A stretch of 64,000 nucleotides of DNA, from contig NC_065921.1 of the NCBI RefSeq assembly GCF_024586455.1, positions 74,047,865 through 74,111,864 of the forward strand. Reading direction: 5' to 3'. The first letter of the stretch is position 1. Every line of letters begins with the position of its first letter. A program made the position numbers and the translations under genes. The notes beneath the pieces were generated by a model. The model was not told the DNA's origin, made no database searches, and worked only from the letters and a program-made list of their open reading frames with translations. This document shows positions 45,701 to 52,300 of the stretch, in pieces. Source of the stretch: Bactrocera neohumeralis (Eukaryota > Arthropoda > Insecta > Diptera > Tephritidae).

Positions 45701-45898
45701 AAAAATACTAACTGTATGTGCATGAATTTCTACAAAAGCTGCAGAATGTGCGCAAAACTGTCAACTTACCCAACATAGAGCGCGTATCACCACTTGCGGT
45801 TTCATGGCAAATGTGAGGGGATCAAAGGCGCCACCCGCCTTGCCACCGCCATACGCGCCGCCAGCATTCATATTCAGAATTTGAGTTAAGATATCCAT
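19970..45898 (-). CDS. Syngr: Synaptogyrin, complete five-exon coding sequence
   Basis: Exons on the minus strand, 5' to 3': 45898-45770, 24351-24117, 24007-23868, 21867-21690, 20013-19970. Every junction is GT/AG and phase-consistent. They add to 726 nt, 241 residues. Synaptogyrin is a four-pass MARVEL-domain protein of synaptic vesicles that shapes vesicle membrane and exo-endocytosis. Visible features: a cytosolic N-terminus rich in Gly (AYGGGKAGGAFDP), TM1 about 36-55, a lumenal loop with Cys67 and Cys77, TM2 about 82-100 with GVFGFLASMAFIAGE, ERMSSVKSRKRYVMADMGFS in the cytosolic loop, TM3 about 122-137, TM4 about 154-175, and a Gln/Tyr-rich cytosolic tail ending EYQQPTY. The first coding intron is 21.4 kb and full of transposons. 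If the last donor is not used, exon 4 would end three residues later as GRI-stop. The identity rests on the match to the fly synaptogyrin architecture and is confident. Confidence 0.95.
20165..20760 (+). mobile_element. LINE family A copy, 5' and 3' truncated (in Synaptogyrin intron 4)
   Basis: The frame at 20172-20423 reads VDLVVNKDKAKYLLSSKK, then SRLGLHVTVDSHNFEVVDNF and VYLGTSINTNNNISLD. It continues in other frames as LYKSLIIPVLPYGSEA. It lies just after the RT active-site box in the family, which is absent here. The 3' terminal GTCTACGCC motif is missing. Confidence 0.75.
20830..21410 (-). mobile_element. mariner transposase C-terminal half
   Basis: On the minus strand, two overlapping frames carry LVPSDYYLFRLLQNFLIEG (third catalytic Asp in PSDYYLF) and CRDQTFYERGINILLERWQK-like text. 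Upstream are LRVQHILEGLKCKDESAQTT and VMLSI. At least one frameshift near 21,060 separates them. Confidence 0.65.
21690..21867 (-). CDS. Syngr: Synaptogyrin exon 4
   Basis: Acceptor TTCATTTAG. It encodes the end of TM4 and the tail (ALCAFLAYKRFLIGAGDEF through FSGQQQQ). The donor is CAAG/GTAGGA. TATAA read-through would add GRI and stop. Confidence 0.93.
22260..23060 (-). mobile_element. LINE RNase H domain fossil with inverted duplication (in Synaptogyrin intron 3)
   Basis: Minus-strand translation gives RLFWVPDHNGIAGHCKAGELE near 22,650-22,720, which resembles the WVPGHxGIxGNExADE motif of LINE RNase H, and TDGSNRGKK near 23,000-23,020, the domain's TDGS start. A segment of the domain start is repeated in inverted orientation: 22,911-22,947 against 22,995-23,032. 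Confidence 0.6.
23410..23805 (+). repeat. DINE/HINE-like interspersed repeat, longest copy
   Basis: Ordered blocks are CTGTCTGTATATATACGAAC, CTCAGTTTCTAAGATA, two related halves each with GGACCACTATAACATA or GGATTACTATAGCATA followed by a CCATA(T/C)AAAC block, TCTTCACGAAATTTGACATGG, and an end reading GCACCTGTGAAGGGTATATTAGCTTCGGTGCAGCCGAA. No coding capacity. The class is tentative. Confidence 0.6.
23868..24007 (-). CDS. Syngr: Synaptogyrin exon 3
   Basis: Acceptor TTGCTTTTAG. It encodes FWAFMYFISFVYLWSQWSS, the proline-rich lumenal loop and EAAIFFSFFSIFVW, with donor TGG/GTGAGT. Confidence 0.95.
24117..24351 (-). CDS. Syngr: Synaptogyrin exon 2
   Basis: Acceptor TTTTACTTTCAG. It encodes residues 44-121 from LFSIVVFGCISSEGW to VMADMGFS, with donor TCAG/GTGAGT. 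Confidence 0.95.
24760..24848. repeat. (TA)n microsatellite
   Basis: TATATA runs with scattered TTTA and TGTA interruptions inside Synaptogyrin intron 1. The open frame over it (MIYIYIYVYIY) is a repeat artefact. Confidence 0.9.
25200..25276 (-). repeat. DINE/HINE-like repeat terminus
   Basis: TTAACTGCACCGAAACTCAATACCCTTCACAG and TTGCATTTCTTATAG are the reverse complement of the end of the 23.4-23.8 kb copy. It abuts the LINE at 25,277. Confidence 0.55.
25277..26085 (+). mobile_element. LINE family A copy, best preserved reverse transcriptase C-terminus
   Basis: A 168-codon frame (25278-25784) starts at the RT active site (MDDIDIIGLNTRAVSSAFSR; the family has YADD) and runs through MGLAMNEGKTKYLLSSNKQ, FEVVDNLVYLGTSIN, RRIALANRCYFGLSRQLKSK, LYKSLIIPVLLYGAEAWAMT and VFERKVLRRIY. 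After one stop it continues in frame at 25803 with MYDDIDIVQRIKRQRLRWLGHVVRMDE. It ends at GTCTACGCCAATTAAGAAGAAG (26,060-26,083). It is 5' truncated exactly at the catalytic box. Fewest lesions of the copies here, so probably the youngest. Confidence 0.85.
26165..27100 (+). mobile_element. R1-like LINE, reverse transcriptase C-terminus and 3' end
   Basis: The 150-codon frame at 26264-26716 reads SQSVVMYAAPIWGPAMQNKT, then RLNAIRVICGFRMVSHEAA and VIAGIISPDIMALELKR. It ends in a zinc-knuckle-like CSCGDGSENAQHIFFYC. In R1-clade elements this lies at the ORF2 C-terminus. About 300 bases of 3' non-coding sequence follow (TCTCGTAGAATCGGTTAGCTGC, GTGGTCCCGAAAGAGGTGTACCC). 5' truncated. Clade is inference from the C-terminal layout. 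Confidence 0.7.
27110..27550 (-). mobile_element. LINE RNase H domain fossil
   Basis: Minus-strand translation reads VNKYVESQAAIKAIKAST, then RSVLECRAAVESVARSKRIHIN followed by a stop where Trp is expected, and VARHKGD. It ends with TAVTGYSLVEAYACKMGL. This matches the DSQAAIKAL and WVPGHxG blocks of LINE RNase H domains with typical decay. Confidence 0.65.
27560..28425. other. Intronic DNA of Synaptogyrin without recognised elements
   Basis: No coding text, terminal repeats or RNA gene were recognised. Confidence 0.4.
28430..29440 (-). mobile_element. mariner element, minus strand, heavily mutated
   Basis: Minus-strand frames include INAMNTIDQPPYFPDLAPCDF then FLLPKLKL, the block with the third catalytic Asp (PCDFF). 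It is followed by text resembling the family C-terminus (KKCFEDWKNRW-like, antisense of CAACGATTTTTCCAATCCTCG). The upstream part to about 29,440 reads antisense as fragmented transposase. No intact termini were found. Confidence 0.65.
29450..30590. other. Intronic DNA of Synaptogyrin
   Basis: The small open frames at 29,592-29,926 overlap each other in several frames and have no domain, so no gene is called. A TATATGTATATGTG microsatellite lies near 30,005. Confidence 0.4.
30600..31545 (+). mobile_element. Degenerate DDE transposon with internal deletion
   Basis: The frame at 30628-30966 reads LIPEQRLQIVQIYYRNNVNII, then jumps to GRTVRTEDVVAVVKHSFKED, RSQQLELCPFTLWKILQRDL and NEIQLVYELS. 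The region between the HTH start and TVRTED is much shorter than expected. Later pieces include SHEAHFWLNG (about 31,055) and DIDVDDLWF followed by a stop near 31,228. The second-aspartate block resembles that at 5,868. Confidence 0.65.
31550..32425 (+). mobile_element. mariner element, frameshifted transposase 3' half
   Basis: Pieces in three frames read ITGNDCWFYAYDPKKD (first Asp), IKVMLTVFFDYRGVVYSEFL, WILHHNNVCDGTALMIREVF (second Asp replaced by Asn) and VVPQPPYSSDLASRDFWLFS. RPLRGNRFESIEHIK and EIDFNKCFED then run to a stop. The 3' end GTCTTACTAACTCTTGCTCA also occurs at about 7,053 and 61,445. At least three frameshifts and the Asp-to-Asn change show that it is inactive. Confidence 0.75.
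32536..33490. mobile_element. Palindromic MITE with TTTAAGGGGGTATTCTCATG termini
   Basis: Left TTTAAGGGGGTATTCTCATG and right CATGAGAGTACCCCCTTAAA are inverted repeats with one mismatch in 20. The interior starts CGAAAAATCGATTTTTGACA, like the GGGGTTACATGGG elements. It encloses a second element at about 32,836. Confidence 0.75.
32836..33165. mobile_element. Possible pogo-like MITE nested in the 32.5-33.5 kb MITE
   Basis: Starts TA-CAGTAGAATCCCGATTATG followed by TTCGATTATCCG; near 33,107-33,150 the sequence repeats the TTCGATTATCGG and TTCGATTATACGG motifs. The right terminus is degraded. Confidence 0.5.
33893..34230 (-). mobile_element. Internally deleted copy of the 41.6-kb mariner
   Basis: The left end TTAGTCGAAAAAGTCTTTTCGTAT is the same terminal motif as at 41,578. 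Antisense text encodes a C-terminus (MSLAAKWQKLFEQN-like). After a jump it encodes the N-terminal block FYKKGKNATQVINEI, DAVSVRIAQQWFARFRSGNF. The middle of the transposase is absent. Confidence 0.7.
34600..34880 (+). mobile_element. Transposase fragment
   Basis: The plus-strand text reads FALWALGIIEPYFFKNQREN then ETVNGDR, the block after the first catalytic Asp in Tc1/mariner-type transposases. About 280 bases only. Confidence 0.55.
34911..35266. mobile_element. 356-bp pogo/Tigger-like MITE with TA target duplication
   Basis: Left terminus CAGTAGAGGCCCGCTAATCC and right terminus GGATTAGCGGGCCTCTACTG are perfect inverted repeats flanked by TA on both sides (34909-34910, 35267-35268). TCCGGATTA motifs repeat inside. 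No coding capacity. The CAGT terminus and TA target site fit the Tc1/mariner-pogo superfamily. Confidence 0.9.
35285..35385 (-). repeat. DINE/HINE-like repeat fragment
   Basis: GACGGTCATGGCTAAATCGACTCAGCTCGTC matches the end of the 8.2-8.66 kb copy. Confidence 0.5.
35400..36080. other. Intronic DNA of Synaptogyrin
   Basis: No repeats or coding text were recognised. This is one of the few stretches of this intron free of obvious elements. Confidence 0.4.
36086..37347 (+). mobile_element. Near full-length DD37D-type mariner with both termini
   Basis: Termini ACAGGGTCCGGCCAAC (36,086) and GTGCCGGACCCTGT (to 37,347) are inverted repeats. The transposase starts at ATG 36231 with an HTH domain (MEFKRNSVIALYLAGKSQPA, then RRSANQMAKELKISDRSIRRI, KVKPYKFQKAHDLTPK). 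A stop at 36588 and frameshifts follow. Later come IMVWAAVTLDGHCPILFNEPG and WTFQQDSAPSHKA, then TGA in place of Arg, VNQEWLKNNVPNF, SPDANPMDYSLLESK and a C-terminus HIRAACDSFFDRLMANVKAKG. I count 37 residues between the second Asp (QQD) and the Asp of PMDYS. One copy with few lesions, so relatively young. Confidence 0.85.
36231..37230 (+). pseudogene. Transposase pseudogene of the DD37D mariner
   Basis: The reading starts MEFKRNSVIALYLAGKSQ and ends AKGGHIEQK-stop near 37,230. It is broken by TAG at 36588-36590, a frame change in about 36,600-36,770, TGA at 36957-36959 and a TAG near 37,128. In life it would bind the terminal repeats and catalyse cut-and-paste at TA sites. Confidence 0.8.
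37350..38155. other. Intronic DNA with ATATGTAT microsatellites
   Basis: TATACATACATATG-type tracts at about 37,600 and 37,800-37,870. No gene is supported. Confidence 0.4.
38165..38385 (+). mobile_element. Jockey-like LINE 3' end with (CAA)n tail
   Basis: GATGACGTTAACGAAAACTTAGC then TAATCCTTGC aligns with GATGACGTTGATGACAACTT then ATCCAATCCTTACC at 752-782. The copy ends in AAACAACAACAACAACAACG, a tail-like CAA run. Confidence 0.65.
38430..38840 (-). mobile_element. Internally deleted mariner, minus strand
   Basis: From 38,840 leftwards the minus strand reads VNDLGIKRVNARFVAKKFAK then LCRVEVEKAMT, an N-central mariner block. It then passes directly to a 3' region near 38,640. The catalytic part is missing. 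Confidence 0.55.
39195..39480 (-). mobile_element. LINE family A fragment, minus strand
   Basis: Minus-strand text (antisense of CAATGCGCAAAGGACCATAAATATTCCGCAGAACC and AGAATTTGGTCTTTGTTCGTC) encodes the YKSLIIPVL to RKVLRRIYGPLRIG region of this LINE family. Confidence 0.65.
39540..40460 (+). mobile_element. LINE RNase H and zinc-knuckle fossil
   Basis: Text at about 39,690-39,840 reads SGTFNIHTDGSKSADGVDAW then IYCGELDCR, a stop and FQVEVFAVRKAAVIAS, giving the RNase H TDGS and the following acidic block. The frame at 40177-40401 ends in INVDTCRKCSEVGMRETLEH then LFLLCRTLSRTRL, the Cys-Cys-His-Cys motif that closes ORF2 in RNase H-bearing LINEs. Confidence 0.7.
40560..41570. other. Intronic DNA
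   Basis: TATATGTAT microsatellites occur near 40,740-40,830. A segment at 41,453-41,512 repeats one at 40,507-40,556. No gene is supported. Confidence 0.4.
41577..42802 (+). mobile_element. mariner (DD34D type) with both termini and frameshifted transposase
   Basis: Termini are TAGTCGAAAAAGTCTTTTCGTA (41,578) and TTGACATTTTTCGACTACCC (to about 42,800). The frame 41759-42496 encodes FYKKGKNATQATNEICEIYG, the paired HTH, DYRISSRDIAKELNIHHQMV, MVTGDERWIKYDKNVRKRSW (first Asp) and KLMLSLWWDWKGIIHYELL. A frameshift near 42,440 moves on to FHQDNVRPHTSLMTRQKLG (second Asp) and another near 42,560 to SPDFTPSDYHLFRSMQNFL (third Asp). All catalytic residues survive but no single frame spans them. Confidence 0.85.
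41759..42496 (+). pseudogene. mariner transposase pseudogene, N-terminal frame
   Basis: 245 codons open. The N-terminal helix-turn-helix DNA-binding half is intact, and the frame is lost just before the second catalytic aspartate. The transposase would catalyse TA-targeted cut-and-paste. Confidence 0.8.
43490..44000. mobile_element. Palindromic MITE (copy 3) nested in a mariner
   Basis: Starts AACGGGTTACATGGGTTTACGGG and continues through the interior shared with the 10.3-kb copy (CGGAGATACAGCCTTGAGAA, TTTGAGATACAATTCTTAAAG, AGATGATCCTGTAAGG). The right end is decayed, so that boundary is approximate. Confidence 0.7.
44284..45114. repeat. 278-bp satellite insertion inside mariner
   Basis: Units contain CAGTTTCTAAACTTTATAAAATTA and GCCTAAAAGTATGCAGCG; landmarks fall at 44,418, 44,696 and 44,855, so one full 278-bp step and one 159-bp partial. 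It is flanked by a perfect 27-bp direct repeat (44257-44283 and 45115-45141) of mariner sequence. Confidence 0.85.
45170..45765. other. Synaptogyrin intron 1, 5' end
   Basis: No coding text. GGTTATAAAACGGTTATATATGGGTTATATATCGG at 45,507-45,545 is a short imperfect repeat reminiscent of the 13.7-kb minisatellite unit. Confidence 0.4.
45770..45898 (-). CDS. Syngr: Synaptogyrin exon 1 (first coding exon)
   Basis: ATG at 45898-45896 starts MDILTQILNMNAGGAYGGGK; the exon ends RALCW before donor GTAAGT. The following residue (LFS) comes from exon 2, 21.4 kb away. Confidence 0.93.
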
Positions 45899-47280
45899 TC
45901 TATTAGTATGTGTATGTGTGTGTTTGCGGGTGGAATGGGTCGATGGTTTTTTTGTTATTCAAGCGTAACTTGTTTATTAAAAATCTATTACTTTGCACAA
46001 ATCTGAAAGAAACATATAGATGCATTTAAAAAAAAAAATTAATAAGCAAATATTTAGAACTTTTTAACACAGAAAAACACAATTGCTTTAAATTCTATTT
46101 TATTTGTTTTTTTTTTTTTTGTTGTTTATTTGAAAGCAAATGCACAATTTTTATTTTTACAGTTTTTGGTTACAAAACAGCGTGTACACACACACACACA
46201 GGCACGCGTACGCGTTTTTCAAGCGAGTTTAGAGGACGAACACACACAGCGAAATACAAACGCGATTCGGTGGCAGTGAAGGTGTGTGGCATAACGGCAT
46301 TCCAACGCAGCGCACATAGATACTTACATACATATATAACCGTTACAGCGCACTGACGCTTTCACAAGAGAGTGTTAATGAAATTAACCTTTCAATAGCA
46401 TTTAAATATGCAGCTAGAACTACTGGCACACACACACACACAGCCGTCTATTTACGCGAAATATTTATGTGCCTGAAGACTTAGCGAGAAATATTTTCGC
46501 ACAAAAAGAAAATCACAAATAGAAAATTGCGCTTGAAATATTTCGTTTTCACTTATGTATGTATTTATATGCGCGATTGTGTATGTATGTATGGCAAAAA
46601 TATCTTTTTTTATTAATATCGCTTAGCCAACACTCAAATAATAGCAAATAACTAGCACTAAGAATTATTATTATTTTTTTTATTAATTTTTTTATTTTTT
46701 TTCAGCTTTTGATTGCACACCTCGCACCTCTGTATGTAATAGTTATAGTAGCAGCGTCGTCGTCGTCGTCGTCGCTCGTCGTACAATTCCTTACACTTTG
46801 TATGTATACTATGTTTGTTTGTTGCTCGTTTATACGGATTGCAGCACAGCTACTAGCCGTGGTGCTATTGCCACAAATAACGGAAACACAAAATGTACTG
46901 AAATCGTTGCGCGAGCTTTTCTAACTGTTTTTCATCTCCTTCAAGTTGTCATGAGTAAGCGCACGAAACAGGTAACACGCCAATGTGAGGGTGGGTCTGC
47001 AATGCTGTGCAACCGAGGCGCGCGTACACACCACCACCAAGTGTCAATTTAGTGTTGCGGTTGGTAGCGCTGATTTGCTGATAAAAATGTGTAAACACAA
47101 CAAAAGGTATGAAGATATCAAAATAATAAAAAAAAGATTTAAACGAGTGCTTTGTGTAACGGTTAATTCAAATTGGATAACCGGTAGTTACCCAATTGTG
47201 CAATAACAGGTGTTTTACTTTTTGGTGGGAATATGATTTTTTGACAAATATAAACTGTTTTATTGTTACTGAACAAAAAA
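45899..47280 (-). promoter_or_regulatory. Syngr: Synaptogyrin 5' UTR / promoter region (position inferred)
   Basis: Unlike the intron, this stretch has few transposon traces. It carries CA/GT tracts (46,190 and 46,430), a (GTC)n run at 46,753-46,775 and GC-richer DNA at 46,200-46,350. No definite core promoter was identified. The open frames at 46,709-47,206 overlap and lack domains. Confidence 0.35.
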
Positions 47281-47289
47281 TGTAATTAT

Positions 47290-48590
47290 ATGTGCATAGG
47301 CGCCTAAAAGTATGCAACGAAATTGCATAATATGAGCACTAATCGTTTAAGTATAACGGTAATTTTGTTGCGAATGTACAAAAACGTATTTAACGTGGAA
47401 AATTTGAATTTTCTGAAACAAAAACTTGCATAAAAATGTTCTTAGCAAAAAATAAATTAATTTTCTGAAACAAAATTTTTAAAATAACTTATTAAATACT
47501 AACTTATATTAAAAATATAACAGTTTCTAAACTTTATAAAATTACTTATTCATCTATAAGCCACATTTTTGATATTTATTGCCTAAAAGTATGCAGCGAA
47601 AAATTTTTATTTCTTTATTTGAACGATTTGGCGACAAATTTTTGTTTCATGTTGTCTTAAAAACAAATATTTTATTATAATTTTAATTTTTTGAAACGAA
47701 ATCTTGATTAAAAATGTATTTAGCGTGAAAAATTTCAATTTTCTGAAACAAAAATTTTAAAATAACATATTAAATACTAATTGATATTAAAAGCAAAACA
47801 GTTTCAATACTTTTTAAAATTAATTTTTCATCTATTAGCCACATTTTTGAAATTTATTGCCTAAAAGTATGCAGCGAAAATTTTTTATTTCTTTATTTGA
47901 ACGTTTTGGCGACAAATTTTCATCACCTGCCACCTTAAAAACATATACATATTTCATTACAAAATTACTTTTTCATCTATAAGCCACATTTTTGAACTTT
48001 ACCGCCTAGAAGTATGCAACAAAAAATGTATTTTTATTTATTTGAACTTAAAAAAAATATATTTTATTATCATTTCTATTTGAAACAAAAAAAATTATAT
48101 ATTATTACTTATAATTATTGATTTATCGATTATGAAATTGCTTATTCAACAATTTTTAAGCTTTATCGCCTACAAGTATGCAATAAAAAATTTATATTTA
48201 TTTATTTAATACTGTTAGGGAGAACTAGTAGTCTATTTATTTCTTTAATACAAATATTTTATTATAATTTGAAAAATAAATATTTGATTAGAAACAAAAA
48301 TACTTATAAAATCTATGAATTTTGAATGACTTATCGATTATGATATTACTTAATCAACGATTTTCAGCTTTATCGCCTAGAAGTATGCACAAAAAATTAT
48401 ATTTAATTACTTCAAACTTTTAGGGAGAATTTTTGTCTCTTGACTTCTTCAATAAAAATTTTTTATTATAATTTTTTTTAGAAAATATATAATTTAGGAA
48501 TTTTTTTACTTGTGATTATTAAAATTTCAATTTTGAAATTTCTTTTACACGAATATTCTACATTTTTAAGCTTTAACGCCTTTTTTTAAT
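47290..48590. repeat. 278-bp satellite array
   Basis: GCCTAAAAGTATGCA recurs at 47,302, 47,581, 47,859, 48,004, 48,168, 48,376 and 48,578. The first three are 279 and 278 bp apart; later units are shortened to 145-208 bp and more diverged. Units read CAGTTTCTAAACTTTATAAAATTACTT, AAGCCACATTTTTGA, GAACGATTTGGCGACAAATTTTTG, and GAAACGAAATCTTGATTAAAAATG. Confidence 0.85.
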
Positions 48591-48711
48591 TTTTAGAGAG
48601 TTCTTTAGTATCAATAATTGAAACCGAAAACCTTAATTCTGTGTTTGTGTAACGGAAAAAAGTTATGTCTATATAAAAAAAAATTACAAAAGTAAATAAC
48701 GTTACTTTCAA

Positions 48712-48850
48712 CTGTATAGAAGCTATAATACCCTTCACACTTACATTTATTATAGTACAAAAGGGCATAAAACAAGAATATATGTATGTGCTTAGATATC
48801 TTAATTTTGATCGGTCAGTTTGGTTGGCTGTTATATGCTTCAATGATCTT
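48712..48850 (-). repeat. DINE/HINE-like repeat terminus
   Basis: AGAAGCTATAATACCCTTCACACTTACATTTATTATAG is the reverse complement of the shared terminal block, followed by TTTTGATCGGTCAGTTTGG. Confidence 0.5.
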
Positions 48851-49335
48851 ACTTCTGACAACATTCTTTCCTTAATTAAGCTAGTTGCCGCTTCTAATCA
48901 AAGCACGAGTGATCGATATCTAATTATTTTATATCGAATGTAAAAAACCACTTTTTCTGGGAATTACTGCAATTATTTTGCTGGGCAGAGAGCTTTAAGA
49001 ATAATTATTTCGTACTTTGCAACCTACAAGGTCATTTCGCAATTATAACTGCATAATAATCACTGAAATATTAAAGTATTGCAAATGTTTTAATTAAAAA
49101 GGTAATTTATTTTATATATAACAAGTTCATGATGTGTACTCTGTACTATATACTATGTATACGTTCTTTAACAAAATATATATTTTTCACTTTTGTTGCT
49201 GGAAATTACAGTGTTTTTTCTTGCGCAAAAATATTTAAGTTAAAATACAAAAATAACATATAAATGCATAACTGGCATGAAGTTCCAGACATAAGGATCC
49301 ATTATGAACCAAATGCTTTACTTTTTGCTTATAGT

Positions 49336-52300
49336 TTAAAGATTGCTGAATTTAGCTGGACGCTTCTCAACGAAAGCAGTCATGCCTTCCTTACGATCCT
49401 CCTGCAAAGATACGTTTAATAAGCGAGTTAGTACGATAAAAATAAAGTTTATAATTATTTGTAAAATTCAATTAATATTTAAGCATTTACTCACAGTTGC
49501 GAATGTGGCATGGAAGGTTCTGCGTTCGAACTTCAAACCTTCTTGTAGTGTAGTTTCGTACGCTGTATTTACAGCCTCTTTGCACAGTTGCACAATCAAG
49601 CCTGAGTGTGTGCCAATCTTCTCACCCAATTTGATAGCCTCGCTAACCAACTGATCAGCGGGCACTACCTTGCTCACCAAACCCATTTTTTCCGCTTCCA
49701 CGGCAGATATCATGTTGCCAGTCAAACAGATTTCCATAGCCTTAGATTTACCAACAGCACGTGTCAAACGCTGAGTGCCACCAGCACCGGGAATAGTGCC
49801 CAAAGCAATTTCTGGCTGAGCGAATTTCGCCTTTTCACCAGCATAAATGATGTCGCACATCATAGCCAACTCACAGCCACCACCCAGCGCATAACCATTC
49901 ACGGCGGCAATAATGGGTTTCTGGCAGCGTGCAACACGTGTCCAGTCATTCAGGAAGTTACCCATAATGCAATCGGCATAGGTGTTCGATTGCATTTCTT
50001 TAATATCAGCGCCAGCTGCAAATGCTTTCTCGCTACCAGTGATAACAATAGCGGCAACATTCGCGTCCCGTTCATATGTGTCGAGTGCTTGACTCAGTTC
50101 CGACATTAGACCATTGCACAGAGCATTAAGCGCTTTGGGGCGATTCAATGTGATAACGGCGACATTCTTCTTTTCACCAGTCACTTCGTGCTTGATGTAC
50201 TCCAAGTTGGTGGCTGTAGAAAAGTACATTTGGCATTTGTTATTGAAATATATTTAGTTTTTTTTTTAATTAATTGGTAAATAATATTATTCTCATTATA
50301 CTTTTTGACACATTTCAAACAAATGTCATACATAACGATACTATTAATTGCTGTATGGTTAAATCGGCACAATTCCGATTTCTTTGACGCCGCGATCTGC
50401 GCGGTACAATTGGAAAGAGGAAGTCCTCCTAATTAAATAATATAAAGATTTATAGGTACCGCAAACGCTTAGTTTACGAGATATTCGACTTTAAAGTTCA
50501 AAAATTCCCAAAATTCGAACATTTCAACAAGCTATTTCACTACATTTAACACACTTTATGCAAATTTTTCACTTCAAAATCATTTATTTAAACTGTAAAC
50601 ATTTAAACAAATTCACAATTTACACTTTTTGCAGGTTTTATAAGCAAGAAATCTATATTTTAAAAATTACTTTTTGCACTCGTAGTGAGCATCATTTATG
50701 TGTTAACAATTATGAGGAAATGTAGCGCTGCCTTATGATAATAAGCAAATATGAGCAATTCGCTGAAGTTTCTCCTTTTAGCTATAATACCTCTTTCTTT
50801 ATTTAGCAATCTAAGTTCTAATAAAAACAAGTGTCTATAAATTATATTTCAAATTAAAATATATGATAATACAATTGGGGTACTCACAACGTGTCATTAA
50901 GCATCGTAAAATCATAAAATCATAAATTTGTATACTAGTTTAAAAAATTTGTTGTTGTATTGCATACTAAAATAAGTTTACGCAAATACAACTCTGAACA
51001 CTATGTTTTCGGACCGTTATATCTTATAACTTTATGAGACTATGTAAAACTACTAAATATAATATATTGGGCTAATCGGAGTTTTTCGTGATAATGGTCG
51101 AAAATCTCTTTATTTTCTGAAGATTTTGCATTCTCTCCGCAATTCGAACAACGACATAAAAAATCAGCATCATTTTAGTTTAACCAAGTTTCTTTATATA
51201 AAAAGTTGTGCCGAGATTAAAATTCTACTTATTTCGAAGAAATTAATAACAAAAAGTGACCATGGCTGGAAACAAAAATTTAATTCTATTAAAACAATTA
51301 ATTAGTAAAGACTACATGAATGAATTATCATAAAAATACATTTGTAACAAATTGTATGTCAACAAATCAAAAGTGAGCTTTATTAGAAAGAAATTTAGGG
51401 ACAGTTGATCTGTGAAAACTCACCTTCGTGGAAGACGACCCAAAGCTACAACACGACTTGATTATTCAAAAATACTTAATAGTTTCCAGATAAGTCGGCA
51501 GCGAGCGTGGTTAAAGCCTTAAATTTGAAAGTTACCAGCCGTACTGTACAAAGAAGAGCGTGAGCAGGTGGGCTAACAAGTTATAGGGCTAAAAAGCCTT
51601 TTATATCAAGAAAAAATCGACTAAGACGATTACAATTTGTTCGGAAACACATCAACTGGTCAGTGAAACGATGGAAAACAATAATTTTCTCTGATGAATC
51701 AAAATTTCATTTGAAATATTCAGACGGAATAAGAAAAGTTCGCCAACCAAAAAATAAGAGGTCAGATCCCCGATACTGCCAAGATACGGTTAAGCAAGGT
51801 GGGAGTGGCATTAAGGTAAAGGAAAGTTTTTCCGGGATTGGTGTTAAACCTCTTTATCGAATCAATGCCAATATGGATCGATTCAGATACAAGGATATCG
51901 GCCGAGTTTCAAAACGCCAACGACCCAAAGTACTTGTCGAAACCAGTGGTAAATCGGTTCGTAGCTCAAAATATTAATGTCCTAAATGGGCAAACCCAAT
52001 CGCCGGATCTCAATTCTATTGGGAATCTTTGGTATATAACAAATATAATGATAGACAGAGAAGGAGTGAATGGAGATAAGAACGAATTGCTCGAAGCTGC
52101 AAAACAAGCCTGTTTAAACATACCACAAATAGTTAAATATTAACAATATTATAGCCTCCATGCCAAATAGATGCAGTGAAGTAATAAAAAATGATGGTTA
52201 TGCTATAAAATATTAAATAACAACCATAATTCCAATATGTTTTGTGGCACTGAATATTGAATATGTTTAATTTTTTCCCTATAAAATGGCATGGAGTCAA

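Noticed and set aside
46709..47206. Open frames upstream of Synaptogyrin
   Set aside because: Driven by the (GTC)n run and neighbouring sequence; no conserved motif.
49606..50109. 167-codon open frame on the plus strand
   Set aside because: It is the exact antisense of the Echs1 main exon; codon bias and homology belong to the minus strand.
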